Origin: Strigamia acuminata
Taxonomy: Eukaryota > Arthropoda > Chilopoda > Geophilomorpha > Linotaeniidae
Length of the DNA stretch: 64,000 nt
Assembly: GCA_949358305.1 (NCBI GenBank)
Contig: OX442324.1
Coordinates: 5,275,575 to 5,339,574, forward strand
Direction of reading: 5' to 3'
The notes under the pieces were generated by a model. That model was not told the origin of the DNA. It did not search any database and saw nothing but the letters and a program-made list of their open reading frames with translations. The translations under genes and the position numbers were made by a program. Position 1 is the stretch's first letter. Every line of letters starts with the position of its first letter. This document shows, piece by piece, positions 39,901-49,126 of the stretch.

Positions 39901-40267
39901 TTGCAGTTCTAACTTTGATCTTATTAAAGTAAGAAAATATTAATTTTAAAAAACGCGCCTATAATGTAATGTGACATTTAAGAAAAACTGCGAGGTGTCA
40001 TTATTAAGACATCTATTCTGATTTTTGACATAAAAAGGTACAAATGTTTTGTAATAAAAATAAGCCTAATCTTCTAAACAGCGCCATCTGTCCATTTTGA
40101 AGTGAACTCCAAAACGGTTCTATAATGTCGTTGTTTTTTACATTAAAGGCATAGAGGATTTCGAAAAATCATGTTAAATCTTTCGATGTGTGTGTATGAC
40201 ATAAGCAACTATATCTTACCGCATTTTTTCCCGTAGATTTTCCTAATTCCTTCGATAAGTCGCTCAT
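33927..40267 (-). CDS. ZMYM3: ZMYM2/3/4-type MYM zinc-finger protein
   Basis: Nuclear chromatin protein family tied to LSD1-CoREST complexes and SUMO binding. Twelve exons on the minus strand: 40267-40220, 39801-37489, 37410-37297, 37237-36331, 36227-35868, 35792-35616, 35538-35339, 35150-34931, 34821-34696, 34609-34340, 34310-34160, 34092-33927; 1683 residues, all phases closing. Residues 1-570 are a Lys/Glu/Ser-rich unstructured region. From about 580 to 1000 come serial MYM fingers (paired CxxC and FCSxxC/CSxxC motifs such as [32 protein letters not shown]). A Thr/Ser-rich stretch, a proline-valine repeat ([13 protein letters not shown]) and a Gly/Arg-rich basic patch follow. The C-terminal DUF3504 domain (from [12 protein letters not shown] to VPDSPVWYS) is full length; family work has traced it to Crypton tyrosine recombinases. 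A non-coding 5' exon is likely upstream of 40267. The symbol among ZMYM2/3/4 is not decidable. Confidence 0.9.
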
Positions 40268-42650
40268 CTCACCCGCACCGCGGTCAGCGATCACTGTCTG
40301 TAAAAACGGAACTACATTTACTACGAACATCAATTAACTAATTTTAAGTTTTGTATTTTGCAGTGCATTTTATGCAACCATGAAGAGTTTGTGATCGTAG
40401 ACTAAATTTCACCGAGCACAACAATTTATGATCATACAGTAAAATAGAAAACCTACCAAAAACCTTACACCCGATCAACTTCCTGTCAGTATGGCGGGAG
40501 GAAGATCGCACTATAGCACACTAGTGGCAGCATTGTGCTTTATGTTGGGATAGTTGTAGCTTTTGACACTAGAGGGAAACCATTTATGTTACGGTTTGAA
40601 TTTTTAAACGGTTTTGAATAAATATTTCTTTTTTAGAAAGTTTATTTGTTTGAAATCACTTCAGGATCAAATCAAATCTATTTTCTGAAACAGATTTGAT
40701 TCGATTCAGCAAATATTTAATTGGAAAATCTTTTTGATAATCAATAATTTTTCAATTTAGACATCTGAACACTTTAAATCTGACCAGCCGAAAGTGTCTC
40801 GGACATAAAACTGTTTCTCATGACAACAACAAAAAAAACTGGGGATTAAAAGTTTTCTTTCTGACACTTAGCAAATCAGGATCAAAACTGAATTTAAGTC
40901 AAATAAAAACCAAGTGCCTATGCTGTTGGAAGTACATCAGTTCGAAGCAAATGCAAATCAGTGGATGTGGATTGACCAGGTTGAGAGACCGAATTACCTT
41001 GACAAGGAGATGGTAATGGCAATAGCTATGCGGGCAATGTTCAAAATGCAGGTTAGTTTGATTTTTTTTCACTCTATATTTGTGCGATGAGCTCAAACTG
41101 AGCAGGGGACTTATCCCACTGCATTAACAATTGCGTTAGAAGCCCAAGTTGACGAAATGACCCAACTGAGATTGCTGAGATTAAAATTCAGGAATCCCAT
41201 GTGATGAGAATTTAAGCTTACTCTGTGAAGGACGCCAAATTTCAATATCCAAAATATAAATTAGACTTTCTGGACATGTCACTAGATTTCTGAAAATTCG
41301 GAAGTTAAGAAAACCTCCAGAAACAATTATAAAATCCCCGAGCAATCAAAAGTACTAAGCAATAATTGTACCATTACCAGACATCTAACTATCCGCCAAT
41401 AATGCGACAATATGAATAAAGTCAGTCGACTTGTAATCTCGCAATGTAAATATTGTAGGATCTTTATTTGCTAGTAAAAATACCTAAATCCTGCTACAAA
41501 ACAGATAGTCCACAAAAACTCTACACACACAATACCACACTTTCCTTTCGCACTTCTGAAGTGGATTGTCACATACAGGCACATCAATTGGCGCAGTTGT
41601 ACAGAAACGCGACCTGCAACTGTAAATATACATGAAGGAAAGTAAAAAAAACGGGAAATCATCGACCCAGAATACAATGGATGGAAACGAGGAAGAGATT
41701 GAAAACATCAAGTAAATTCAGGCAGTGCAGTCCAATCTAGTAATCTTTATGATAGCTTTGGTAGCAGGACAGCGACCAACGTCAGGAATCTACTTTGGAT
41801 CAGTCGTCGTTGGTCATTTCCAGCTACAAGTTCTTACAATGGCACTACCATGTCTGTGGCGTGCCAGTGGTCCGGCGATCGAGAGCCTCAATTCAAATTC
41901 AGTGCACGCAGCTCAAATCCAGTCGGATTGTGACAATCAATACTGATTTGCAGTCTGCTTTGACCTGCGGTCAATCAGTTCCTACCCATAGTGAGTCAGT
42001 TCCTACCAGGGGCGGATCTAGCTTTTCGGGGGCCCGGGGCTTGGGGTTTTTTCGGGGCCCCTTTATCGAAATTTTTAATAGCGACCTTTCATCTTTTTTG
42101 TTTTTTAGCGACTTTTTTTTTTTTTTTTTTTAGTACATGGCCCTGCGTCTTGGGGGCCCCCTAGAATTTGGGGGCCCGGGGCTCAAGCCCCATTAGCCCC
42201 TATGTAGATCCGCCCCTGGTTCCTACCCGCAGTTAGTCAGTTCCTACCAATAATTGTAAGTTCCTACTTCCTACCCATAGTCAGTCGGTTCCGACTGGCA
42301 ATCAATCAGTTCCTACCCAGTCAGTCGGTTCCAACTAGCAATCTGTCAGTTCCGACTGGCAATCTGTCAGTTCCAATTTCCTATTGAGTTCATCTTCTGA
42401 CATCAAAAGACGGTAAAGGTTCGCTTGGCGGCCTACCTTTCGCACCCCCATGTGTCAATAATAGTAATTACTCCAACTTTTAAATATGTAACTTTAATAT
42501 CAATGTTAACATTTATTTGTAATTTTTAATGCAAAAATGTCGAATAAATTTTTAAATATGTGATATAAATTTAACTCAAAATGTGTGAAAAATTATATTT
42601 TATTTATTTTTTTATCTATGTTGGCCGTGTGCGATATGCCGAAGATTATT
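40268..42650. other. Upstream region of ZMYM, source of duplication
   Basis: It contains the ZMYM promoter and 5' UTR, then non-coding DNA. From about 41960 to 42380 a loosely repeated motif occurs (TCAGTTCCTACC and TTCCGACTGGCAATC/CTGTCAGTTCC), interrupted by a hAT MITE. The segments 40380-40880 and 42226-42650 recur near 47720-48250, 50948-51310 and 51310-51748. No gene seen. Confidence 0.6.
42007..42218. mobile_element. 212-bp hAT MITE, CAGGGGCGGATC termini
   Basis: The ends are CAGGGGCGGATCTA and its inverted copy (complement CAGGGGCGGATCTAC). A perfect 8-bp target duplication GTTCCTAC lies at 41999-42006 and 42219-42226. The inside is rich in GGGGCCC with a T tract. Non-coding; the end sequence is of a common hAT type. 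Confidence 0.9.
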
Positions 42651-43441
42651 TAAACAGGAGCTATGTTAGTGAATGAACGTCGTGAAGTCATGGCGCATTG
42701 ATACGAACAGAAATTTCGAATTGATGCGTCGCTCATACCGTACTGCCTCATTTAAACGCCCGGATTCATTCGGACGCCGGGCCCGTTTTAACGCCGGGCA
42801 GGCGTACTGTTAGCATTTGAGTTTGGCAGTGTATTTGTGGATTAATAGAAGACACATTTCAAGTTGTTCACTCAACTTTATCCCAAGTGGATCTGAGGAG
42901 AATTTTATTAATCTATAACCTCAAACCAGGTACAAGATGAAAATAAGATAAACATAATAAGTAGTACATGATATGGCAATAGATGGCACTAATACATTGT
43001 ACTAAAAAAAGCAAGCATAATAAAGGAAATACAAAGCATGTACGTAATATAAATTAAATAGACATGCGATAAAATAAGATATAGGAAACTAACACGTACC
43101 CACAAAAGTTTATAGACGCCGACCCCGTATTAACGCCGGGTTTCAAATTGGCGCCGGGCAAACGGGTAACGGCCAATTACGTTTACTAAACGTTTCGGAA
43201 TTGCCGCACACAAACCCTGCTGCAATTGTTGGCACTTCAAAACCATGTGCCTTTGCTGTTTCTGAGCACTTATTAACTAAATGGGATGTGTAGATGATTG
43301 CAAAATATAAAAATAATAATTTTTTCCAAAAAAAAATTTTTTTTTGCTACTTTCTTTTTCCAAAATTTTATGGTTAAACGCCTGGTTCGCATAAACGCCT
43401 GGTTTCAAATTACCGCCTGGCGGGTTGGCCCAAAAAAAATT
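42651..43441. mobile_element. ZMYM fragment followed by GCCGGG-motif insertion
   Basis: After the shared breakpoint string GATTATTTAAA, 42655-42738 copies about 36746-36830 (exon 4 of ZMYM). From 42739 to about 43440 there is unrelated DNA with many short motifs of the form AACGCC(G/C)GG or CGCC(G/T)GG: about four in each end region, plus two near 43125-43160. At 43442 the ZMYM copy resumes at about 36613. I take it as an inserted non-autonomous element; its exact ends and target duplication are not clear. Confidence 0.5.
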
Positions 43442-45589
43442 TTAACGCCAAAGATCTGACGGCCGAAATGATTGGAGTGCCACCGGGGGAGGAATTGGAG
43501 GAAATAGCGGCCGGCGAAACTGTGGTCGTGACCGTGGGTGCAGTCGAAATGGACGTTGCAACGATTTTCGAAGTAACAGGAGCTATGTTAGTGAATGGAC
43601 GTTGAAAAGTCATGACGCATTGATACGAACAGAAATTTCGAATTGATGCGTCGCTCATAGTCAGGTGATACTGAGCTGGCTGGGAATTATGGCAATGATC
43701 GCATCGAATACTCTTGGCCGATGTCGCGTTCAAACTCACCCGGAATAATGACAAACAGTTGAGCGAGCAAAACAGTTGCACGTGATTGTTGGAATCGACA
43801 CGTTCAATCATGTCAAAGTTGTATTTCTTTACTTTGCACCAAGTGCACGGCACGATTTTCCTGTGCGATAAAACGAACACATTCATGCACGATTTAGCAC
43901 AAAATCGTTTGCTCAGTCCTTCAAACTGGATCGTGTAAGGCTGAGAAGCATCCACATGGAAAAACTTGTGACACGAATCGCAAATTGAAGTGCTGATTTT
44001 GTTCGCGTATCGGAATGCTGCAATGCACGGATCGGAACACAAACAATGTGTTTTTCCTTCGAAATTAACCTACAGGAAAACAAATCAATCAACATTTACA
44101 CATTAAATTCAATTCAATTCAATCGAATCGTACTTGAACGTTGATCGCAACAATCTTATTGCACACGGAACACATTTGTACATTCGGTTGTGATTTCTTC
44201 TTATTCATATTTTCGAACTTCTCCACGCAAGTCTTGCTACAAAAATCCTACAAAAATAGAGCAAGAAAAAACAAATGAACATAAATTCAATAGTGATCAG
44301 TGTTTTTGTTAATATTTCAAATTACCTTGCAAACCCCCTTATCCCCAATCTGGGCAAGAAGTCCGTCGCGACTAGTTGAAATGTCCTTCTGACAGAACGT
44401 GCACTGACGAAGCGTTTTCTTAAACTCTTCTAAACAATTATTGCAACAAAATTGTTTGATGTCGGACCCAAATCGTACGCAATACTTTCCCAACGAAGTC
44501 CTTTGCACAGCACTACAGCATTTAGCACAATGACTTCCCAAGAAACTTTGGTACTTCCCCAGACAATCCTCGTTGCAGTACTCCATCGTCTCCCAAGTCA
44601 GACATTTATTCCGTCCCTGAATTGCAGTTCCGCATTGTGCGCAGCCTCTTTTCGGCGCATTAATCATGTAATACTTGCGCATGCATTCTTCTGAACACAG
44701 TGGTTTATTTTCGCCTCCGCCGGACAAAAAACCGACACCGTTTTTGATCTCCTTTCGACAAATCGAGCAATAATCCTTAGGCTGAGTTAAGCTGTGAGTT
44801 ATCGGTCTGTTTTCGGGTGCTAGAGCAATGTTTGCTTTTGTCCTGTTCCGGTACGATTTGAAACAATTGTCGTCGCACAGATACCTCGTCGTATACGTCA
44901 TGTGAGCTTGGTACTTGCAACATTTCACGCGATCGCATTCTATGCACAACCGCTCGGGCATACGAGACTTGACTTGTGGTTTTGGTTTCTTCACGCTTTC
45001 TTCCACTATCACGTCGTCGTCCTTCTTCTTTTTAATTACTGGCTGCATGATCGTTTCGGATAATATCGTCACCTCGTTTTCCTCCTCCAGCTTCTTTTCC
45101 TTCGCCTTCGCCTCGATTTCGTTCAGTAATTTATCCAAAGTCGACTTGATTTTGTCGTACGTCTCCATTTCTTCGGTGTTTTTGTCGCTGCTGCTTTCGT
45201 CCATTTTGAAGTGAACTCCAAAACGGTTCTATAATGTCGTTGTTTTTTACATTAAAGGCATAGAGGATTTCGAAAAATCACGTTAAATCTTTCGCTGTGT
45301 GTGTATAACATAAGCAACTATATCTTACCGCATTTTTTCCCGTAGATTTTCCTAATTCCTTCGATAAGTCGCTCATCTCACCCGCACCGCGGTCAGCGAT
45401 CACTGTCTGTAAAAACGGAACTACATTTACTGCGAACATCAATTAACTAATTTTAAGTTTTGTATTTTGCATTGCATTTTATGCAACCCTAAAGAGTTTG
45501 TGATCGTAGACTAAATTTCACCGAGCACAACAATTTATGATCATACAGTAAAATAGAAAACCTACCAAAAACCTTACACCCGATCTGGT
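43442..45589 (-). pseudogene. Partial ZMYM copy B (exons 4, 3, 2, 1 fused by deletion)
   Basis: Near-identical copy of 36613-38366, including introns and splice sites, joined to a copy of 40094-40482 (which contains exon 1 and its 5' UTR intron). The join lies at GTCCAT, present at both original sites, and removes about 1.7 kb. As a result most of exon 2 and its acceptor are lost. The remaining exon 2 part is open from 45204 ([18 protein letters not shown]) down to 44326, followed by exon 3 (44134-44247) and a truncated exon 4 (to about 43442). The C-terminal half, including DUF3504, is absent. Differences from the parent are few single bases, so the copy is young. It might still be transcribed. 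Confidence 0.85.
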
Positions 45590-45725
45590 CTGCACGGTTC
45601 GGACGTCGCATATCTCGAACGGTAAATTCGAATCCTCTCTGTCCATTTCAATCAAATTTTCGCTTTCGTCGGTACCTGCAAGTCCTTTTCCCGTCTTAGC
45701 ATCAATGTCCATTTCAATTTCCGCA

Positions 45726-45898
45726 TCGTTTTCTCCTTCGTACTCATCGTTTTCTCCTTCGTACTCATCGTTTTCTCCTTCGTACTCATCGTTTTCTCCT
45801 TCGTACTCATCGTTTTCTCCTTCGTACTCATCGTTTTCTCCTTCGTACTCTTCGTTTTCTCCTTCGTACTCATCGTTTTCTCCTTCGTACTCATCGTC
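45726..45898 (-). repeat. 21-bp coding minisatellite, 8 units
   Basis: Eight units of GTTTTCTCCTTCGTACTCAT plus C (reading EYEGEND on the minus strand) occur in copy C; the parent has one unit near 38512-38532. One unit has a changed base (TTC for ATC, giving E for D). The unit length keeps the frame. Confidence 0.95.
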
Positions 45899-46089
45899 CA
45901 CTTCCATTAATTTTTCTTTCGTGCTGATTTCGGCATCCAGGTCGTCGTCTTGACTCTCAACTGATTGTGTACAACTCGTCTTCGGTTCAGTGAATGGTTC
46001 GTCCAATTTATCCAGCATTTTGTCCTGTGATCCTTCATCCATTTCATCCACTTCGCTTCCGTGTTCATCCTCCGAATCCAGACTTGTGG

Positions 46090-46205
46090 ATCGTTTGATG
46101 CGATCTTCTAATCGTTTGATGCGATCTTCTAATGGTTTGATGCGATCTTCTAATGGTTTGATGCGATCTTCTAATGGTTTGATGCGATCTTCTAATCGCT
46201 TGATG
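46090..46205 (-). repeat. 21-bp coding minisatellite, 5 units
   Basis: Five units of GTTTGATGCGATCTTCTAAT plus C/G (reading LEDRIKP or LEDRIKR on the minus strand) in copy C, against one in the parent near 38728-38752. The frame is kept. The unit is a heptad with Leu and Ile spaced as in a coiled coil. Confidence 0.95.
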
Positions 46206-46832
46206 GTGTCCAACAAATAGCTTTCTTTCTTCGCAGAATCGTTCGAATCCTGACCCTCACTTTTCAAATTATCCGACGAACTGCAGCTATTTTGACTCGG
46301 AAAGTTTCCTTCAAAATTCTCAGCACTTTGACATGATTTATCTTTTTCTTTATTTTCCAACTCGATGATGATTTTTTCAAGCTTCTGCAGACATTGAGGC
46401 GCATTTTTTGCCGTTAACTCTCTATTTTCGTCCATTTTTTCGGCGCCATCTCGAATTTCATCGATTTTTACATCCGTTTTTTGTTTAATAATTACGTCCG
46501 ATTCTTTAGATCTGCCTTCGTTCTTTTCCTTCTTTTCTGAATCAATTTTATCTTTCGCTTCCATTTCAGCCGAGTTTGGTTTTTCTTCAATATGAGTTTT
46601 TGCTTCCGATTCGATTCTAGGTTTTTTGGATACAGATTTTGAAGGCTGTGATTTCCGTTTTTCGTCCAATCTAAGTCTAGTTGGAGCAGAATCAAATCGG
46701 ACCCGCGTTGGTGCCGAATCAAATCGTATTGGAGTCATCTTTTTAATCCCCTACGTATGAAAAAAAAGCAAAACAATCAATAAAAAAATATCCTTTATTC
46801 ATTTAGCGTCAAGAACTCGAGAAATGACTATA

Positions 46833-47590
46833 TGCGTGGTTCACACTTGAACCACTTATGTAGAAGTGTGACTTTTAGAAAGTTTAATTTCTACAAGTGT
46901 GAATTTGGCTGTTCACACTTATTCATTAGTTTTGTAGAATTCAGTGACACAATAATGCAATAATGCTGGCGCATTAATTTATTAAGGCTAACTTACACAC
47001 TGAAAGGTAGGGGTTTGCATTTCTACTTGCAGCTAATGAACCATTAAAGATAGAAACCTCTGCTTTTTTAAAAAGAAAGACAGATGCCAGTTTAATAATC
47101 TCACATATTTTTTAAATTTTTGTCTGCACGTAAACTTGATAATTTTGGGCCGAAACGAAGGTCACGATCTTGTCTCCACTCTAACTGAAGCGACCGAAAC
47201 GCATTTTCGTTCATATTTCACGAACCGTTAGAGCTAAAAATATGTACTTTTTTTTAAAAGAAAGCTTGTCTTATTCTCCACATTTTGATGTATTTTATTA
47301 ATTTTTACACGCCTTTGAAAGTGCTTTATTTTGATGCCGAAAGTAGCGTGAAAAGTTGAATTGGCATCCATTTTATATTTTGGATTTTCCTATGATTATG
47401 AGTCATGTGACAGAATGGGGGCGGGACTTAGAGTTGTGATGTCAAGTTGAAGAAATCACTTCTACAACTTAAAGTTATAGAAGTCTCGCCATTTTGTTCT
47501 GAGTTGTAGAAAACTGGAACAAGTGTGAACACAAGACTTTCTAAAAGTGGGCGGGTTATGTAGAAAAGTGGTTCAAGTGTGAACAGGGCA
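46833..47590. mobile_element. 758-bp MITE with GTTCACACTTG termini
   Basis: It interrupts copy C between parental bases corresponding to about 39880 and 39881. The left end is TGCGTGGTTCACACTTGAAC; the right end, complemented, is TGCCCTGTTCACACTTGAAC. TTA follows the right end and a related ATA precedes the left, compatible with a 3-bp Harbinger-type duplication. Subterminal CTTCTACA/TGTAGAAG motifs are inverted too. No transposase. Confidence 0.75.
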
Positions 47591-47855
47591 TTATTAGTTT
47601 ACTTCCATTTTGCAGTTCTAACTTTGATCTCATTAAAGTAAGAAAATATTAATTTTAAAAAACGCGCCTATAATGCAATGTGACATTTAAGTAAAACTGC
47701 GAGGTGTCATTATTAAGACAACCCTAAAGAGTTTGTGATCGTAGACTAAATTTCACCGAGCACAACAATTTATGATCATACAGTAAAATAGAAAACCTAC
47801 CAAAAACCTACCAAAAACCTTACACCCGATCAACTTTCTGTCAGTATGGCGGGAG
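47591..47855. repeat. Copy C continued, ZMYM upstream DNA with deletion
   Basis: 47591-47720 copies 39881-40011. It then jumps to about 40376 and continues to 40500, the point where the next MITE inserted. The deleted interval includes exon 1. Confidence 0.75.
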
Positions 47856-48223
47856 CACGGTGTAAGAGACCAAGGACGACTACTCCAATTACGTTAGGTC
47901 AGCGTTTCCCAAACGGTGAGGCGCGCCTCACTGGTGGGGCGCGAGCTGAATATTGATGGGGCGCACCCATGACACACGTCTAAATAAATAAAACAAGCTT
48001 TTTTTGCAAACTTTTGTAAAATTTTATGTAAAATTATATAAAATTATGTATAAAATTATACAAAGTTCTATGCAAAATTATATAAAGATTTGTTTTTTTC
48101 TTTTTAGTAGTTTATTTTAAAAAAATTTAATGCTTTGGTAGATGAAGTGGGGCGCAGAAGATCGCCTTGCTTAAAAAGTGGGGCGTGATGCTAAAAAATT
48201 TGGGAACCCTTGCTTACACCGTG
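47856..48223. mobile_element. 368-bp hAT-like MITE, CACGGTGTAAG termini
   Basis: CACGGTGTAAG at the left is mirrored by CTTACACCGTG at the right. An 8-bp target duplication GGCGGGAG is at 47848-47855 and 48224-48231, and the empty site GGCGGGAG is seen in the parent at about 40495. The inside has the hAT-like string CAGCGTTTCCCAAAC facing TTTGGGAACCCTTG, so an older element may be nested within. Confidence 0.85.
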
Positions 48224-48251
48224 GGCGGGAGGAAGATCGCACTATATTCTA

Positions 48252-49091
48252 TGAGGGGGGCGACAATCAGAATCTGCCTGTCCGAAATTCGAATCTTTCA
48301 AGTATTTTTGGGATTCGGTTTGGGATTCGAAAGATTTGAAAGATTCGGGGGATTCGGGTGGGATTCGATGGGATTCGATGGGATTCGATGGGATTCGGTA
48401 GGATTCGGTAGGATTCGATGGGATTCGGATGGGATTCAGATGGGATTCAGAAAGATTCATATGATTTTTTTAAAATAAATTTAATGAAGTGGGAATATTT
48501 TTTCATTTTAATTTTAACTTTTAATGAAATGTGAACCTTTTTTTTGTTTCATTTGAGACTATTAGTGAAATGGGAGATTTTATTCATTTTATTTGAGACA
48601 TTTAATGAAATAACCATTTTTTTCATTTTATTTGAGACATTTAATGAAATGAACATTTTTTTAGTTTTATTTGAGATTATTGAAATATTAAAATTTACAA
48701 TTAAAATAGCACGCAATCCAACGCAATCACAATTGCGAACAGTGATGAATTCCGGGATTAATTTGAAGTTTGCGTTAAATTGTAAATGCGCATGCGCAGA
48801 TACCGCGCAGCGAGGTGCGCAGGTATAATTTCTCCGATGGATTTTACCCGAGATTTTACCTCGGATTTTACGGACAATTTCAATGTGGGAAATTTATGTA
48901 TAGTTGTCAGTTATTTGATAACAATATTATTACATTTTTTAACCAGCATTTTTATCATAACTTTTGTCTTTATTTTCCCTATTTGTTTACAACTTAAAGA
49001 TTCGAGATTCGAAGATTCAGTGGGATTCGGAAAGATTCGGGTGGGATTCGGAAGCCATTGTCAGAGATTCGGTCGAATGTCGCCCCCCTCG
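48252..49091. mobile_element. 840-bp hAT-like element with GGATTCG repeats
   Basis: Inverted ends TGAGGGGGGCGACA and (complement) CGAGGGGGGCGACA; 8-bp target duplication ATATTCTA at 48244-48251 and 49092-49099. Inside, about 15 tandem GGATTCG(A/G)(T/G) units lie between 48308 and 48460, with a few more near 49005-49045. The middle has repeated TTTAATGAAATG motifs. No credible transposase. Confidence 0.8.
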
Positions 49092-49126
49092 ATATTCTAG
49101 TGACCTTGCGAAAGCATACTAGTATG

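Larger units (their letters stand above)
45590..46741 (-). pseudogene. Partial ZMYM copy C (5' part of exon 2)
   Basis: Copy of 38367-39801 in the same orientation, starting where copy B ends. A 456-bp piece (parent 39216-39671) is deleted in frame, and two 21-bp repeats have expanded. The frame stays open from [16 protein letters not shown] (46738) through the junction into copy B's upstream DNA, stopping at 45518. The parental acceptor TACGTAG before exon 2 is kept, but exon 1 at the expected place is missing because parent 40012-40376 is deleted at about 47720. Without exon 1 and the finger exons it cannot encode a ZMYM protein. Confidence 0.85.

Noticed and set aside
42420-42650. Possible CRISPR-like or structured repeat array near the TTCCTACC repeats
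   Set aside because: Units vary in length and spacing, the genome is eukaryotic, and the region is better read as a decayed tandem repeat.
45652-45953. Repetitive STKEKTM and FSPSYSS frames on both strands
   Set aside because: Alternative frames of the 21-bp minisatellite; the EYEGEND frame is the one shared with the ZMYM parent.
48167-49100. Frames rich in GF/WDS and phenylalanine repeats
   Set aside because: Translation of the GGATTCG tandem repeats within a mobile element; no start context or splice structure.
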